A stretch of DNA of 46,596 bases from Verrucomicrobiia bacterium (GCA_020439945.1 JAGRPB010000016.1:1-46596); one strand, 5' to 3'; positions 24,938-33,454 are shown, counted from the stretch's first letter. A program made the numbers and translations. Notes: generated by a model not told the origin, from the letters alone.

Positions 24938-26481
24938 AGCGTTCCGGAATTTTCTGCTTTCTCCTCACGCTGGCAATTGCGCTCCCGGCTCGGGGTGACG
25001 ACCTGCCCAACATCATCTACATCCTCGCCGACGACATGGGGATCGGCGATGTGTCGTGCTACAACGAAGAGGCAAAACTCTCCACTCCGCACATTGATCG
25101 GATGGCGGCGGAGGGGATGCGATTCACCGATGCCCACACGCCCTCGGCGGTCTGCACGCCGACCCGCTACGGAATTCTCACCGGCCGCTACTGCTGGCGA
25201 ACCCGACTGAAATACCGGGTGCTCGATGGCTTCGATCCGCCGATGATTGAACAGGGTCAGGTCACCGTTCCAACCCTGTTGAGTGACGCCGGCTACGACA
25301 CCCATTGCGTCGGGAAATGGCATCTAGGAATGACGTGGACGGATCGCGACGGCAACCCGATGCCGGCGGTGCCGCTGGATCGACGCGAGCCGCCGCGACC
25401 CGGACACGAGGTCGACTACACCGTTCCCGTCAAAGGCGGGCCCATCGATGTGGGATTTGATACCTACTTCGGGATCTCGGCCTCGCTCAACATGTCGCCG
25501 TTCTGCTACCTGGTGAACGATCGGCCGTATCGGCTGCCGGTGTTGAAACAGGAACCCATCCGCACCGAATTCGTCACGGTCGACGAAGGCGTGCGTTCGC
25601 CGGATTTCACCATCTACGGAGTGCTGCCACGCTTGGCGGGCGAGACGGTTTCGATCATCGAGCATCAAGCTGCCGATCGGCCCGAGAAGCAATTTTTCAT
25701 TTACGCCCCGCTGACCTCGCCGCATCTGCCGGTGGTGCCGAATCAGGAGTACCTCGGTCGAAGCAATGCGGGAGAGTATGGCGATTTCGTCGAGGAGACC
25801 GATGCCTTCGTCGGTGCCGTGTTGGAAACGCTCGACCGAACCGGCATCGCCGACGAGACGCTCGTCATCTTCACCTGCGACAACGGCAGCCTCTATCACT
25901 GGTGGGAAGCCAAGGAAACCGACGATGTGAAGCACTACCAGATTCGCGGTCGTGGGGCGCAGATGAAGGAATACGGTCACCAGGGAAATCGTCATCTTCG
26001 CGGCACCAAGGCCGACATTTGGGAGGGAGGTCATCGCGTGCCCTTCGTGGTGCGCTGGCCCGGGAAGACCCCGGTGGGCGCGGTGAGCGATGAACTGATC
26101 GAGCTGACCGACTTGCTGGCGACCTGCGCGGCCATCACAGGAAGGGAACTGCCGAACGGCGCGGGCGAGGACTCCCGGAATGCGCTGCCGGCGTTTTTGA
26201 AAGTGAAGCCCGAGTCACCGGTGCGCGACTTCGCGGTGCATCATTCGCTGTGGGGCGAGTTCGCGATTCGGCAGGGACCGTGGAAAATGATTCCCCATCG
26301 CGGTTCCGGCGGATTCAGCCAGCCCCGGGACATCGACCCGACGAAGGAGGGCGGGCCACCGGGCCAACTCTATCATCTCGCCGACGATCCCTCGGAAACC
26401 AAGAACGTGTGGGACGAGCATCCCGAAGTCGTCGAACGGCTCGGCAAGCTCCTGAAGCAAGTCCAGGGCGACGATGCGTGA
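24934..26481 (+). CDS. Secreted S1-type sulfatase (CTPTR)
   Basis: 515 residues from the ATG at 24934 inside the ATGA overlap with the propeller gene. Signal peptide MKRSGIFCFLLTLAIALPA. Motifs: IIYILADDMGIGDVSCYN, formylglycine motif C-T-P-T-R with Cys74 followed by YGILTGRYCWR, CVGKWHLG, FTCDNGSLYHWW, and ADIWEGGHRVPFVVRWPGK. The MGIGDV and GRYCWRT forms match a common planctomycete arylsulfatase subfamily. It is convergent with the GGQ release-factor-like gene, whose stop lies 10 nt away. Confidence 0.95.
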   Translation: MKRSGIFCFLLTLAIALPARGDDLPNIIYILADDMGIGDVSCYNEEAKLSTPHIDRMAAEGMRFTDAHTPSAVCTPTRYGILTGRYCWRTRLKYRVLDGFDPPMIEQGQVTVPTLLSDAGYDTHCVGKWHLGMTWTDRDGNPMPAVPLDRREPPRPGHEVDYTVPVKGGPIDVGFDTYFGISASLNMSPFCYLVNDRPYRLPVLKQEPIRTEFVTVDEGVRSPDFTIYGVLPRLAGETVSIIEHQAADRPEKQFFIYAPLTSPHLPVVPNQEYLGRSNAGEYGDFVEETDAFVGAVLETLDRTGIADETLVIFTCDNGSLYHWWEAKETDDVKHYQIRGRGAQMKEYGHQGNRHLRGTKADIWEGGHRVPFVVRWPGKTPVGAVSDELIELTDLLATCAAITGRELPNGAGEDSRNALPAFLKVKPESPVRDFAVHHSLWGEFAIRQGPWKMIPHRGSGGFSQPRDIDPTKEGGPPGQLYHLADDPSETKNVWDEHPEVVERLGKLLKQVQGDDA

Positions 26482-26491
26482 CGGCGGCGTT

Positions 26492-26896
26492 TTAATCATC
26501 CCGTCGAACGTTCCCGCGCATTTTTTTCTTTTCGGACCGCTGACGTTTGTCTTTCAGCATCGCTTCTTTTTCGCCCTTGGATCGGCGGCGTTTCTGGTAG
26601 CGTTTCTTGGCGCGGAGCCGGGCCTTCTCGGCTTTCTTGGCGAGGCGGTCGCTTTCGATCCGGTCGCAGAGGCGAACGCGGGCGAGGTATCGATTGGTGG
26701 ATTGGGAACGCGATTCCTGGCACTGAATCTCGATGCCGCTCGGCCCGTGAGTCAGCGACACGCAGGACGAGGTCTTGTTGATTTTCTGGCCACCGGGGCC
26801 GGAACCGCCCACGAAACGTTCCTCGAGATCCGCCTCGCGAATTCCGAGGCGCTCCATGCGGGCGTCCAGATCGGCGTCTCGGGCGGAGCGGTTCAT
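26492..26896 (-). CDS. GGQ-domain ribosome-rescue/release-factor-like protein (MTRFR/ArfB type)
   Basis: 134 residues from the ATG at 26896. The catalytic GGQ loop is present (FVGGSGPGGQKINKTSSCV, residues about 27-45) and is followed by LTHGPSGIEIQCQESRSQS and NRYLARVRL. There is no codon-recognition domain. The tail (about 45 residues) is very rich in Lys and Arg, as needed to enter the mRNA channel or bind rRNA. The NKTSxCVxLxHxPSGI pattern is closer to mitochondrial MTRFR (C12orf65) than to classical ArfB. Expected role: hydrolysis of peptidyl-tRNA on stalled ribosomes or released large subunits. It is not recognisably linked to its neighbours. Confidence 0.85.
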   Translation of the reverse strand: MNRSARDADLDARMERLGIREADLEERFVGGSGPGGQKINKTSSCVSLTHGPSGIEIQCQESRSQSTNRYLARVRLCDRIESDRLAKKAEKARLRAKKRYQKRRRSKGEKEAMLKDKRQRSEKKKMRGNVRRDD

Positions 26897-27111
26897 GGTG
26901 AAGGAAGGATTGGAAAAAAATCTGAACGAAAAACTCCGGGCCGACTCTAAGGCGGGGAACGTTCGTGCGTTGAAGAAAGACAGAAACATCGGGGGCGGCG
27001 GGCGCCGGCGCAAATTTGAGAATTCCCTGTGCCGCAATTATTTGCCGTTTCTGTGGACCCCGAAAGCAAACTGCGCTAAAATTTTTGAAATTTTTACCAG
27101 ATCGGAATCGC

Positions 27112-28956
27112 ATGGCTGAGAAACACTCGCGGGATTTGGCTCGCACCAACAGAGGAACCTGGACGACCGTGGCAGCGGTCGCCGTGGCAAGCATCGTCGC
27201 CTCCGGAATAGGATCGGCCCAGCAGACCAGTGGCGAAGCCGCCGCAGCTTCGGGCATGACCACCGGTCTTCCCGGCGTGTCCGCCCAGCGGCAGGCAGAA
27301 CTGATGCATGTCCGCGCCCGCGCCCAGGAGGCCCGTCCCGAAGCGCAGAAAGCCGCCATGGAACGTTCGGCCGAGGACGCGCTGGCGAGAAAAAGCGAGC
27401 AGCAGGTGCTGGACGAGGTCCGCGAAACGAAGCGGATGAAGGAGGAAGCCGCGCGCCAATTCCAGTATCAGCAGGCGGCCAATGCCTACCAGGGCGTCAG
27501 TTCGCGTGAGATCAGCAGCTGGTCCGACGATTCGGGCCGTGTGAAAGTCGAGCGCGGGGTGCCGCTGGAAGTGCTGGCGGCGCTGCCCCCAGAAGAAGAG
27601 GAGGAAGCGGTCGTCGAAGAAGAAGAAGGCGGATTCAATCCCCTCAAGATGCCGGGCCGGGCGGTGAAAAAAGCGAGCCGGGCCGCCACGGGGGCCGTGG
27701 GCGTCACCATGGGAGCGGCGAAGAAGGGCGTTTCCTGGATTCCGGGCCTCGGCAAGGAAGATGAAACGGAAACCGGCATCACCGCCAAGCCGCGGTCGCA
27801 GGATCCCGCCGCCTACGAGACTTCCAGTTACGTCGCGGAGGAGGAATCCGGTGGGTTCATGAGCCGATTGCCCCTGGTTGGCAAAAAGCACAAGTCGGAC
27901 GAGCCCGCGCCGACGGTGGAGACCACCGAAGTCACCACCGAGGAAAAGAAAGGTTTCTTCCGCGGCATCACTTCCAATCTGCCGCTCGTTGGCGGCGGTC
28001 GCGAGGAAAGTCCGGTCATGATTGACCAGCCCGCACCCGCGCCTGCTCCCGTGGTGGTGGGCACCAGCGACACCGGGGCCCCCATGACCACGAATCCCGC
28101 CCAAACGCCGATGGTCGGACCCTCGAATTCCGCGGTCGCCAACACGAGCTCGATGGAGGAAGAGTCGGGCGGATTTTTCAGCAAACTGCCTCTCGTCGGT
28201 GCGAAGAAAAATGAGGTGGATCCGGCCCTGATGGCGGCGGACAATTCATCGCCCGATGCGATTCCCGCCATGGAGGAGGAGAAACACGGCATCGGCAGCG
28301 GCCTGAAAAGTTTCGTCGGCAAAGTCGTTCCCGGCGGCGGCAACAGCGGTGGCATGGCCCAGGGATCCGGCAACATCGACACCAGCCTCTTCCCCCAGGA
28401 CGGCGATTCCGACCAGATGATGGCCGACACTTCCGGCGGCAAACACAAGCTTTTCAAGCTGCCGAGCCTGCCCGATCTGCCTGACATCTCGATGCCCTCG
28501 GCCACGCCGGAGACGCCCAAGCCCGACACCCCGATGCCGAAGAAAGAACGCAGCCCGGTTCACTCCGGTGGCAACGCGGTTTACGTGGTGCATAGCGATG
28601 GTGCCCAGTTCATGCGCTTCGCCGGCGGCCCGCTCGGTTCGGAAGCACAGTCGCTCAGTGCCGGCACCCGCGTGAAGATGACCAAGGTCGGTGACGAGTG
28701 GAGTTCCGTTCAGCTTTCCAACGGATCGGTCGGCATCATCCGGAACAAGGATCTGAAGCCGGCCAGCGGTGACGAGGCGACAGGGAATTTTGCCGTGCAG
28801 TCTCCGGTGACCGGTGGTCTGGCCACGAGCGGTTCCGGTGGCGCCCGTATCACGGCGCCCGTTTCCGCGACCGGCGCTGGCATCAGCGATGTGCCCGGCC
28901 CGCCCGTCAGTCTTCCAGAATCGGCGCTGACCGGTGGCGCCTCGACCTCGAACTGA
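27112..28956 (+). CDS. Exported low-complexity repeat protein with C-terminal SH3-like domain
   Basis: 614 residues from the ATG at 27112. A hydrophobic segment (TVAAVAVASIVASGIGSA, residues 18-35) is a signal peptide or anchor. A charged coiled-coil-like stretch follows (Glu, Arg, Lys and Ala rich, about 60-145). Then come four to five acidic-to-basic modules sharing EEE-x-GGF followed by LPLVG or a variant: near nt 27595, 27832, 27937, 28150 and 28267. Pro/Ala/Thr-rich linkers separate them. A small SH3-like domain ends the ordered part (YVVHSDGAQFMRFAGG, WSSVQLSNGSVGIIRNKDL, about residues 490-555). The function is unknown. Repeats of alternating charge plus an SH3-like end suggest an envelope-spanning or wall-associated protein (inference). 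It is not in an obvious operon. Confidence 0.85.
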   Translation: MAEKHSRDLARTNRGTWTTVAAVAVASIVASGIGSAQQTSGEAAAASGMTTGLPGVSAQRQAELMHVRARAQEARPEAQKAAMERSAEDALARKSEQQVLDEVRETKRMKEEAARQFQYQQAANAYQGVSSREISSWSDDSGRVKVERGVPLEVLAALPPEEEEEAVVEEEEGGFNPLKMPGRAVKKASRAATGAVGVTMGAAKKGVSWIPGLGKEDETETGITAKPRSQDPAAYETSSYVAEEESGGFMSRLPLVGKKHKSDEPAPTVETTEVTTEEKKGFFRGITSNLPLVGGGREESPVMIDQPAPAPAPVVVGTSDTGAPMTTNPAQTPMVGPSNSAVANTSSMEEESGGFFSKLPLVGAKKNEVDPALMAADNSSPDAIPAMEEEKHGIGSGLKSFVGKVVPGGGNSGGMAQGSGNIDTSLFPQDGDSDQMMADTSGGKHKLFKLPSLPDLPDISMPSATPETPKPDTPMPKKERSPVHSGGNAVYVVHSDGAQFMRFAGGPLGSEAQSLSAGTRVKMTKVGDEWSSVQLSNGSVGIIRNKDLKPASGDEATGNFAVQSPVTGGLATSGSGGARITAPVSATGAGISDVPGPPVSLPESALTGGASTSN

Positions 28957-29001
28957 GGCGGGCCAAATCTTCGTTGGCGGGCGAGGCTCGATCCGCGCCA
29001 A

Positions 29002-29029
29002 AGTCTTCCTTTGCAAGGACGGGAAGACT
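29002..29029. terminator. Hairpin downstream of the repeat protein gene
   Basis: AGTCTTCC (29002-29009) pairs perfectly with GGAAGACT (29022-29029) around a 12-nt loop. There is no T-run, so intrinsic termination is uncertain. Confidence 0.4.
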
Positions 29030-29059
29030 CATTAGGGTGAGCGACTTCCGGGTCGCCCA

Positions 29060-29096
29060 GATCTGACCCTGTTGAGTCGCGAACCCAACCCTGTCA
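29060..29096. repeat. Dispersed GATC/ACCCTGT element, copy D
   Basis: GATCTGACCCTGTTGAGTC, then GCGAACCC, then AACCCTGTC. It differs from copies A-C in its left arm (ACCCTGTT in place of AGGGTT), giving two direct ACCCTGT blocks 22 nt apart. It ends one base before the ATG of holA, so it forms that gene's leader. Confidence 0.7.
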
Positions 29097-29097
29097 A

Positions 29098-30228
29098 ATG
29101 CCGGCCGCCAAGAGCAACATTCACGCCGTCCTCGGAAACGATGAGGGCCGGGTGAAGGAAGTGGCCATGGCGCTGGCCCGGGAACTGGCGCCGCCGGATG
29201 ACGAGTTCGGGCTGGAGACGGTCAGCGGGCAGGCCGACAACTCCGATCACGCGTCGCAGATCATCGGTGAGACGCTTCAGGCGCTGCAAACGCTGCCGTT
29301 TTTTGGCGGCGGAAAAGTCGTCTGGCTGCAGGGCGCGAACTTCTTTGGCGATTCCGTCACCGGCCGGTCGCAGACCACGCTTTCAGCGGTCGAAGGCCTG
29401 CAGGAAATGTTGGAAGCCGGTTTGCCGCCGGACGTGACGTTTATCCTCAGCGCCTCGGAGATCGACAAGCGCCGCAGTTTTTACAAGAAGCTCTCGAAGC
29501 TGGCGAAGGTCCAGGTTTTCGATCGGGTCGATATTTCCAAGGATGGTTGGGAAACGCAACTGATCGGTCCGGTGGGACAGTGGGCGCGGGAGTTGGGCAT
29601 CGATTTCGAACCCGACGCGGTCGAGCGATTCGTCCTCATGGTCGGCACCGATACCCGGCAATTGCGGAGCGAACTGGAAAAGCTCTCGCTCTACCTGGAC
29701 GGTCGCCGGCGGGCGACGGTGGACGATGTCCGGGCAATCGTGGTGTCGACTCACACGGGTGTGATTTTCGAAATCAGCGAAGCCATCGCCAATCGCAACC
29801 TGCCACTGGCGCTAGAATTGATCGATCGCCAGTTGAAGAACGGGGAGAACGCCATCGGTTTGCTGCTCGCTGCGATCGTTCCGAAAGTCCGTTACCTGCT
29901 CCAGGCCAGGGACCTGATCGAGCGTCATGGGATCACCCCGGGGCGGAATTACCGGGCCTTCGAGAGCGCGATCAATCGGCTGCCGAAAAACGAAACCGCC
30001 CACCTGCCTAGGAAGAAGGACGGCAACCCGAGTGTCTACCCGATTTTCCTCGCCGCCCAGGAATGCCGGAAGTTCTCCGCCGCCGAATTGCGAGATGCCC
30101 TCGAGGCCTGCCTGGAGGCGAATCTCCGGCTGGTGACGACCGCGCTGGAACCGCGACTCGTGCTCGGACAGCTGGTGACGCGGATTCTCTCGGCCCCCGC
30201 CGCATCGAAACGAAACCGTGCCGCCTGA
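29098..30228 (+). CDS. holA: DNA polymerase III subunit delta
   Basis: 376 residues, the normal length for HolA. Recognisable features are the N-terminal P-loop-like fold of the delta family (IHAVLGNDEGRVKEVA, LPFFGGGKVVWLQGANFF), LPPDVTFILSASEIDKR, then the AAA+ lid and helical collar (MVGTDTRQLRSELEKLSLY, VFEISEAIANRNLPLALEL, GENAIGLLLAAIVPKVR). Delta opens the beta sliding clamp within the clamp-loader complex. The start at 29098 directly abuts a dispersed repeat and has no visible Shine-Dalgarno sequence. A short TSUP-type gene follows after 40 nt and may be cotranscribed. Confidence 0.93.
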   Translation: MPAAKSNIHAVLGNDEGRVKEVAMALARELAPPDDEFGLETVSGQADNSDHASQIIGETLQALQTLPFFGGGKVVWLQGANFFGDSVTGRSQTTLSAVEGLQEMLEAGLPPDVTFILSASEIDKRRSFYKKLSKLAKVQVFDRVDISKDGWETQLIGPVGQWARELGIDFEPDAVERFVLMVGTDTRQLRSELEKLSLYLDGRRRATVDDVRAIVVSTHTGVIFEISEAIANRNLPLALELIDRQLKNGENAIGLLLAAIVPKVRYLLQARDLIERHGITPGRNYRAFESAINRLPKNETAHLPRKKDGNPSVYPIFLAAQECRKFSAAELRDALEACLEANLRLVTTALEPRLVLGQLVTRILSAPAASKRNRAA

Positions 30229-30268
30229 GTGTCGACGGCCGGTCATTCACTTTCCCTTTTTTTACGTC

Positions 30269-30634
30269 ATGCTCCAAACGATCCTCATTCCCGCTCTCAT
30301 CGGTTCGCTGGGTGGTCTCATCGCCGCCCTGTGTGGTGTCGGAGGCGGCGTGGTCATGGTCCCGGCCTTTGTTCTGTTGCTGGGAATCGACCAGAAATAC
30401 GCCATCGCCACCTCGCTCGCCGTGATCGCTCCCACCGCCGCGGTGGCCATTTTCAAGAACACCGGCAACAATCTGGTCGACTGGAAACTGTTCGTGCCCA
30501 CGGCGATCGGCGCCTGCCTGTTCGCCTACTTCGCGACGGACTGGGTGAAGGCGATGAGCAATGAGTCCCTCACCCGCATCTTCGGCGGCGTCATGGTCGC
30601 GATCGGCTTTTACATGTTGTTTCGAAAAGTCTGA
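30269..30634 (+). CDS. Half-size TauE/SafE (TSUP) family membrane protein
   Basis: 121 residues from the ATG at 30269, with about four hydrophobic helices. The family signature of the first TSUP repeat is clear: GSLGGLIAALCGVGGGVVMVPAFVLLLG, then ATSLAVIAPTAAVAIFKN. Full-length TSUP permeases have two such repeats (about 250 residues), so this is a single-repeat form that would have to dimerise. TSUP proteins move sulfite, sulfonates or other organosulfur anions, which would fit a sulfatase-rich genome, but the substrate cannot be read from the sequence. The 168 nt after it holds only a hairpin. Confidence 0.85.
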   Translation: MLQTILIPALIGSLGGLIAALCGVGGGVVMVPAFVLLLGIDQKYAIATSLAVIAPTAAVAIFKNTGNNLVDWKLFVPTAIGACLFAYFATDWVKAMSNESLTRIFGGVMVAIGFYMLFRKV

Positions 30635-30748
30635 CCGCGATGGTCGCCGCGATCACGGGATGCCCCCAATCTCCCGATTTTTCTTGATCGCCAGATCGAA
30701 TCTGATCACTCTCGCTCCATCACTTTCAACTATTTGGGGGGGAATAAC

Positions 30749-30778
30749 AGCCTCGCTCTGCTTCGGTGGAGCGGGGCT
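30749..30778. terminator. 13-bp hairpin with TTCG tetraloop between convergent genes
   Basis: A 13-pair stem (three G-T pairs) is closed by C-TTCG-G, a very stable tetraloop. It stands between the convergent TSUP and DtxR-type genes and probably terminates or protects both transcripts. No long T-run follows on either strand. Confidence 0.55.
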
Positions 30779-30802
30779 GTGCTTTGTTGACCTGGATGGT
30801 GC

Positions 30803-31471
30803 TCAGCGGGCGGCCGACTCGACCAGGATCCGTGCCGCCGCTTTTTCCCCGAGTTGCAGCGGAGCCGTTTTTCCGGCGAATCGAATTTCAACGACGCCGG
30901 CGACGGGATCGCGCTCGGAGAGTTCGAACTCGCACCCGGGCTGGAGCCGATGTTCACGCAACCAATCGAGAAAGGCGGGATCGGAATCGCTGACGCGAAC
31001 GACTCGAAACGCGCCGCTCGCCGCGTCCGACAACGGCAGGAGCGTCTGGTCGTCGGCGAAATTGCCGAGTGGATCGGGAATGGGATCGCCATGGGGATCG
31101 TGGGAGGGATGCCCCAGCATTTCGTCCATTCGTTCCAAAAGGCGGTCGGAAATAACGTGCTCCAGGACTTCCGCTTCCTCGTGCACTTCCGACCAGTCGA
31201 GCTTCATCACGGTCACGAGAAAGGTCTCCACCAGTCGGTGCCGACGAACGACGCGGAGCGCTTCCGTTCGCCCTTTCTTGCGCAGCGTCACGCTGCGACG
31301 CGGCACGTAGTCGACCAGGCCGGCCTCGCTGAGGTGCCGCATCATGGAGGAAACCGTTCCCGGAGTGACGCCGAGATCTTCGGCGATTCCACCGACCGTC
31401 ACTTCCCGGCCGGCGGTTTCATCGAGCCGCAGGATCGATTTCAGGTAGTCCTCGACGGTGCTGCTGGGCAT
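30803..31471 (-). CDS. DtxR/MntR-family metal-dependent repressor
   Basis: 222 residues from the ATG at 31471; a TTG-initiated extension to 31531 has no family similarity. The winged helix-turn-helix is at residues 1-65 (VEDYLKSILRLDETAG, VGGIAEDLGVTPGTVSSMM). The metal-binding dimerisation domain follows (RRHRLVETFLVTVMKLDWSEVHEEAEVLEHVIS) with the His and Glu ligands expected in DtxR/MntR proteins. A C-terminal SH3/FeoA-like domain spans about 150-222. The protein should repress the divergent metal importer when loaded with Mn(II) or Fe(II). A perfect palindrome 66 nt upstream of its start, in the shared promoter region, is the likely operator, implying autoregulation. Confidence 0.93.
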   Translation of the reverse strand: MPSSTVEDYLKSILRLDETAGREVTVGGIAEDLGVTPGTVSSMMRHLSEAGLVDYVPRRSVTLRKKGRTEALRVVRRHRLVETFLVTVMKLDWSEVHEEAEVLEHVISDRLLERMDEMLGHPSHDPHGDPIPDPLGNFADDQTLLPLSDAASGAFRVVRVSDSDPAFLDWLREHRLQPGCEFELSERDPVAGVVEIRFAGKTAPLQLGEKAAARILVESAAR

Positions 31472-31536
31472 GGGAGGGGTCGGTGGGAACGGAAAAAAGA
31501 GGGAGGAAAAACAGGCAGTGTTAGTATTCAAATATT

Positions 31537-31558
31537 TTATCTTGATAAGTCAAGATAA
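31537..31558. promoter_or_regulatory. Palindromic operator for the DtxR/MntR-type repressor
   Basis: TTATCTTGA and TCAAGATAA form a perfect 9-bp inverted repeat around TAAG. It lies between the divergent repressor and importer genes, 12 nt before the importer ATG. A GATAAT (31554-31559) could be the importer -10 box, inside the right arm, so binding would block transcription. The AT-rich palindrome type matches MntR/DtxR-family operators. Confidence 0.75.
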
Positions 31559-31570
31559 TGTTCTTGATTC

Positions 31571-32587
31571 ATGGTTGTGAAATCTTTGTGTCGTGACTTC
31601 CAAACCGGAACCCTGGGAAGCCTCCTGGTTTTTCTGGCGCTGCTACTTTCGTCCTGTGGGCCGGCCGAGACGGGTTCCAAGGCAGAGACTGGGGCAAAAG
31701 ATGGCAAGGTCTATCACATCACGGCTACGGTCGGGATGATCGCCGATATCGTGCGCCAAGTGGCCGGTGATCACGCCGAGGTCACCGGTATCATTGGCGA
31801 AGGCGTCGACCCGCACCTCTACAAACCCACCAGCACCGACATCAAGGCCCTGCAGTCGGCGGACGTGGTCTTCTACAACGGGCTGATGCTGGAGGGAAAA
31901 ATGACCGATGCCCTCATGCGGGTGGCGCGGGGAGGTAAGCCGGTTTACGCGGTGACGGAGACGATTCTCGATGCCGGGGATTATGTCCTGACCGATACCC
32001 ACGAGCATTTCGATCCCCATGTCTGGATGGACGTGAAAGGCTGGATCCGTGCCGTCGATGCGGTGGCAACGGCTCTGTCCGAATACGATCCCGAACACGC
32101 CGATGACTATCGGACGAACGCCAAAACCTACACGGCTCAGTTGGAAAAGCTCGACGCCTACGCCACCAAAGTAATCGGTTCCATTCCCGAACAGCAGCGC
32201 GTGTTGGTTACCGCGCACGATGCCTTCAACTACATGGGCCGCTCCTACGGTATCGAGGTGCGGGGAATCCAGGGAATCAGCACCGAGTCCGAGGCCGGCG
32301 TGAAGGACGTCGAAGATTTGGTGAAGTTTCTCGTCCAGCGAAAGATTCCCGCCGTTTTCGTGGAGACCTCGGTTTCCGACAAGAACGTGCGGGCGATCGT
32401 GGAGGGCGCGCGGAATCGGAATCACGCGGTGGTGATTGGTGGTTCGTTGTTTTCCGATGCCATGGGACCCGCCGGGACCTACGAGGGCACCTACATCGGA
32501 ATGATCGATCACAATGTCACGGTCATTGCCCGCGCACTGGGAGGTGAAGCTCCCGAAAAGGGATTCCAGGGCCGCCTGAGTCTTTGA
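31571..32587 (+). CDS. Metal ABC transporter substrate-binding lipoprotein (TroA/MntA type)
   Basis: 338 residues. The N-terminus is a lipoprotein signal with lipobox LLLSSCG. TroA-family ligands are visible: VDPHLYKPT, HEHFDPHVWMD, GISTESEAGVKD and VETSVSDK with SLFSDAMG. There is no His-rich loop between the lobes, which in this family favours Mn or Fe over Zn, but the ion is not proven. It captures the ion in the periplasm for the ABC importer encoded next. First gene of a four-gene operon controlled by the divergent DtxR/MntR-type repressor. Confidence 0.93.
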   Translation: MVVKSLCRDFQTGTLGSLLVFLALLLSSCGPAETGSKAETGAKDGKVYHITATVGMIADIVRQVAGDHAEVTGIIGEGVDPHLYKPTSTDIKALQSADVVFYNGLMLEGKMTDALMRVARGGKPVYAVTETILDAGDYVLTDTHEHFDPHVWMDVKGWIRAVDAVATALSEYDPEHADDYRTNAKTYTAQLEKLDAYATKVIGSIPEQQRVLVTAHDAFNYMGRSYGIEVRGIQGISTESEAGVKDVEDLVKFLVQRKIPAVFVETSVSDKNVRAIVEGARNRNHAVVIGGSLFSDAMGPAGTYEGTYIGMIDHNVTVIARALGGEAPEKGFQGRLSL

Positions 32588-32626
32588 GCGATCGTTTTTT
32601 GCATCAAACCTGCTTTTCAAAACGAC

Positions 32627-33454
32627 ATGAACGAACTTCTCAAATCGATGTCGCCCGTCGGTGATGCCGCCGGGGAGGATCTGTCGTTTCATCCGCCCGA
32701 TGTGCCCCTGGCGATTCACGATCTGACGGTGGCTTATCATCGAAAGCCGGTGCTTTGGGACGTGGATCTCGATATCCCGGAGGGCAAGCTGGTCGGCATC
32801 GTCGGACCGAACGGCGCGGGAAAGAGCACCCTGATCAAGGCCTGCCTCGATCTGGTCCCCAAAACCTCGGGCGAGGTTGGCATCTATGGAAAGCCCTACA
32901 AGAACCAGCGTCATCTCGTGGGCTACGTGCCGCAGCGTGAGAGCGTGGATTGGGACTTTCCGGTCAGTGCGCTCGACGTGGTCGCCATGGGGACCTATCG
33001 GCGGCTGGGCTGGTTTCGACGAGTGGGAAAAAAGGAACGGGAGGCGGCGATGGCCGCCCTCGAGCAGGTCGGGATCGGTCACCTGGCCCATCGGCAGATC
33101 AGCCAACTCTCGGGCGGCCAGCAACAGCGCGTTTTCCTCGCTCGAGCCCTGGCCCAGGACGCGAAGATCTACTTCATGGACGAGCCCTTCGCCGCCGTCG
33201 ATGCCGCCACCGAGGAAGCGATCGTGAAACTGCTGCGTTCCCTGAACGAACAGGGAAAGACCTGCCTGGTCGTGCACCACGATCTGGCCACGGTGAGCCG
33301 TTATTTCGACTGGTTGGTGTTGCTGAACATGCGGGTGGTCGCTTCCGGGCCGACCAGCGAACTCTTCACCCCGGAGAACCTCGAGAAAACCTACGGGGGT
33401 CAGCTGAGCCTGCTCAATGACGCCGCCAAGGCCCTCAGTCATGCGACGCGTTAG
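32627..33454 (+). CDS. Metal ABC transporter ATP-binding protein (MntB/ZnuC type)
   Basis: 275 residues. Walker A is GPNGAGKST (residues 60-68), the Q-loop is YVPQRES, the signature is LSGGQQQR, Walker B is IYFMDEP and the switch histidine is in VVHHDLATV. The N-terminal 25 residues are an extension relative to most family members. It drives import of the metal captured by the upstream lipoprotein. The next permease gene starts 14 nt before its stop (33441), so the two are translationally coupled. Confidence 0.95.
   Translation: MNELLKSMSPVGDAAGEDLSFHPPDVPLAIHDLTVAYHRKPVLWDVDLDIPEGKLVGIVGPNGAGKSTLIKACLDLVPKTSGEVGIYGKPYKNQRHLVGYVPQRESVDWDFPVSALDVVAMGTYRRLGWFRRVGKKEREAAMAALEQVGIGHLAHRQISQLSGGQQQRVFLARALAQDAKIYFMDEPFAAVDAATEEAIVKLLRSLNEQGKTCLVVHHDLATVSRYFDWLVLLNMRVVASGPTSELFTPENLEKTYGGQLSLLNDAAKALSHATR

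Noticed and set aside
25250..25281. AACAGGGT ... ACCCTGTT inverted repeat resembling the dispersed element
   Set aside because: It lies inside the sulfatase gene and encodes a normal sulfatase segment (EQGQVTVPTLL), so the resemblance is probably chance.
31643..33442. Long leftward open frame across the metal-binding lipoprotein and ATPase genes
   Set aside because: It is antisense to two well-conserved genes and has no family similarity.
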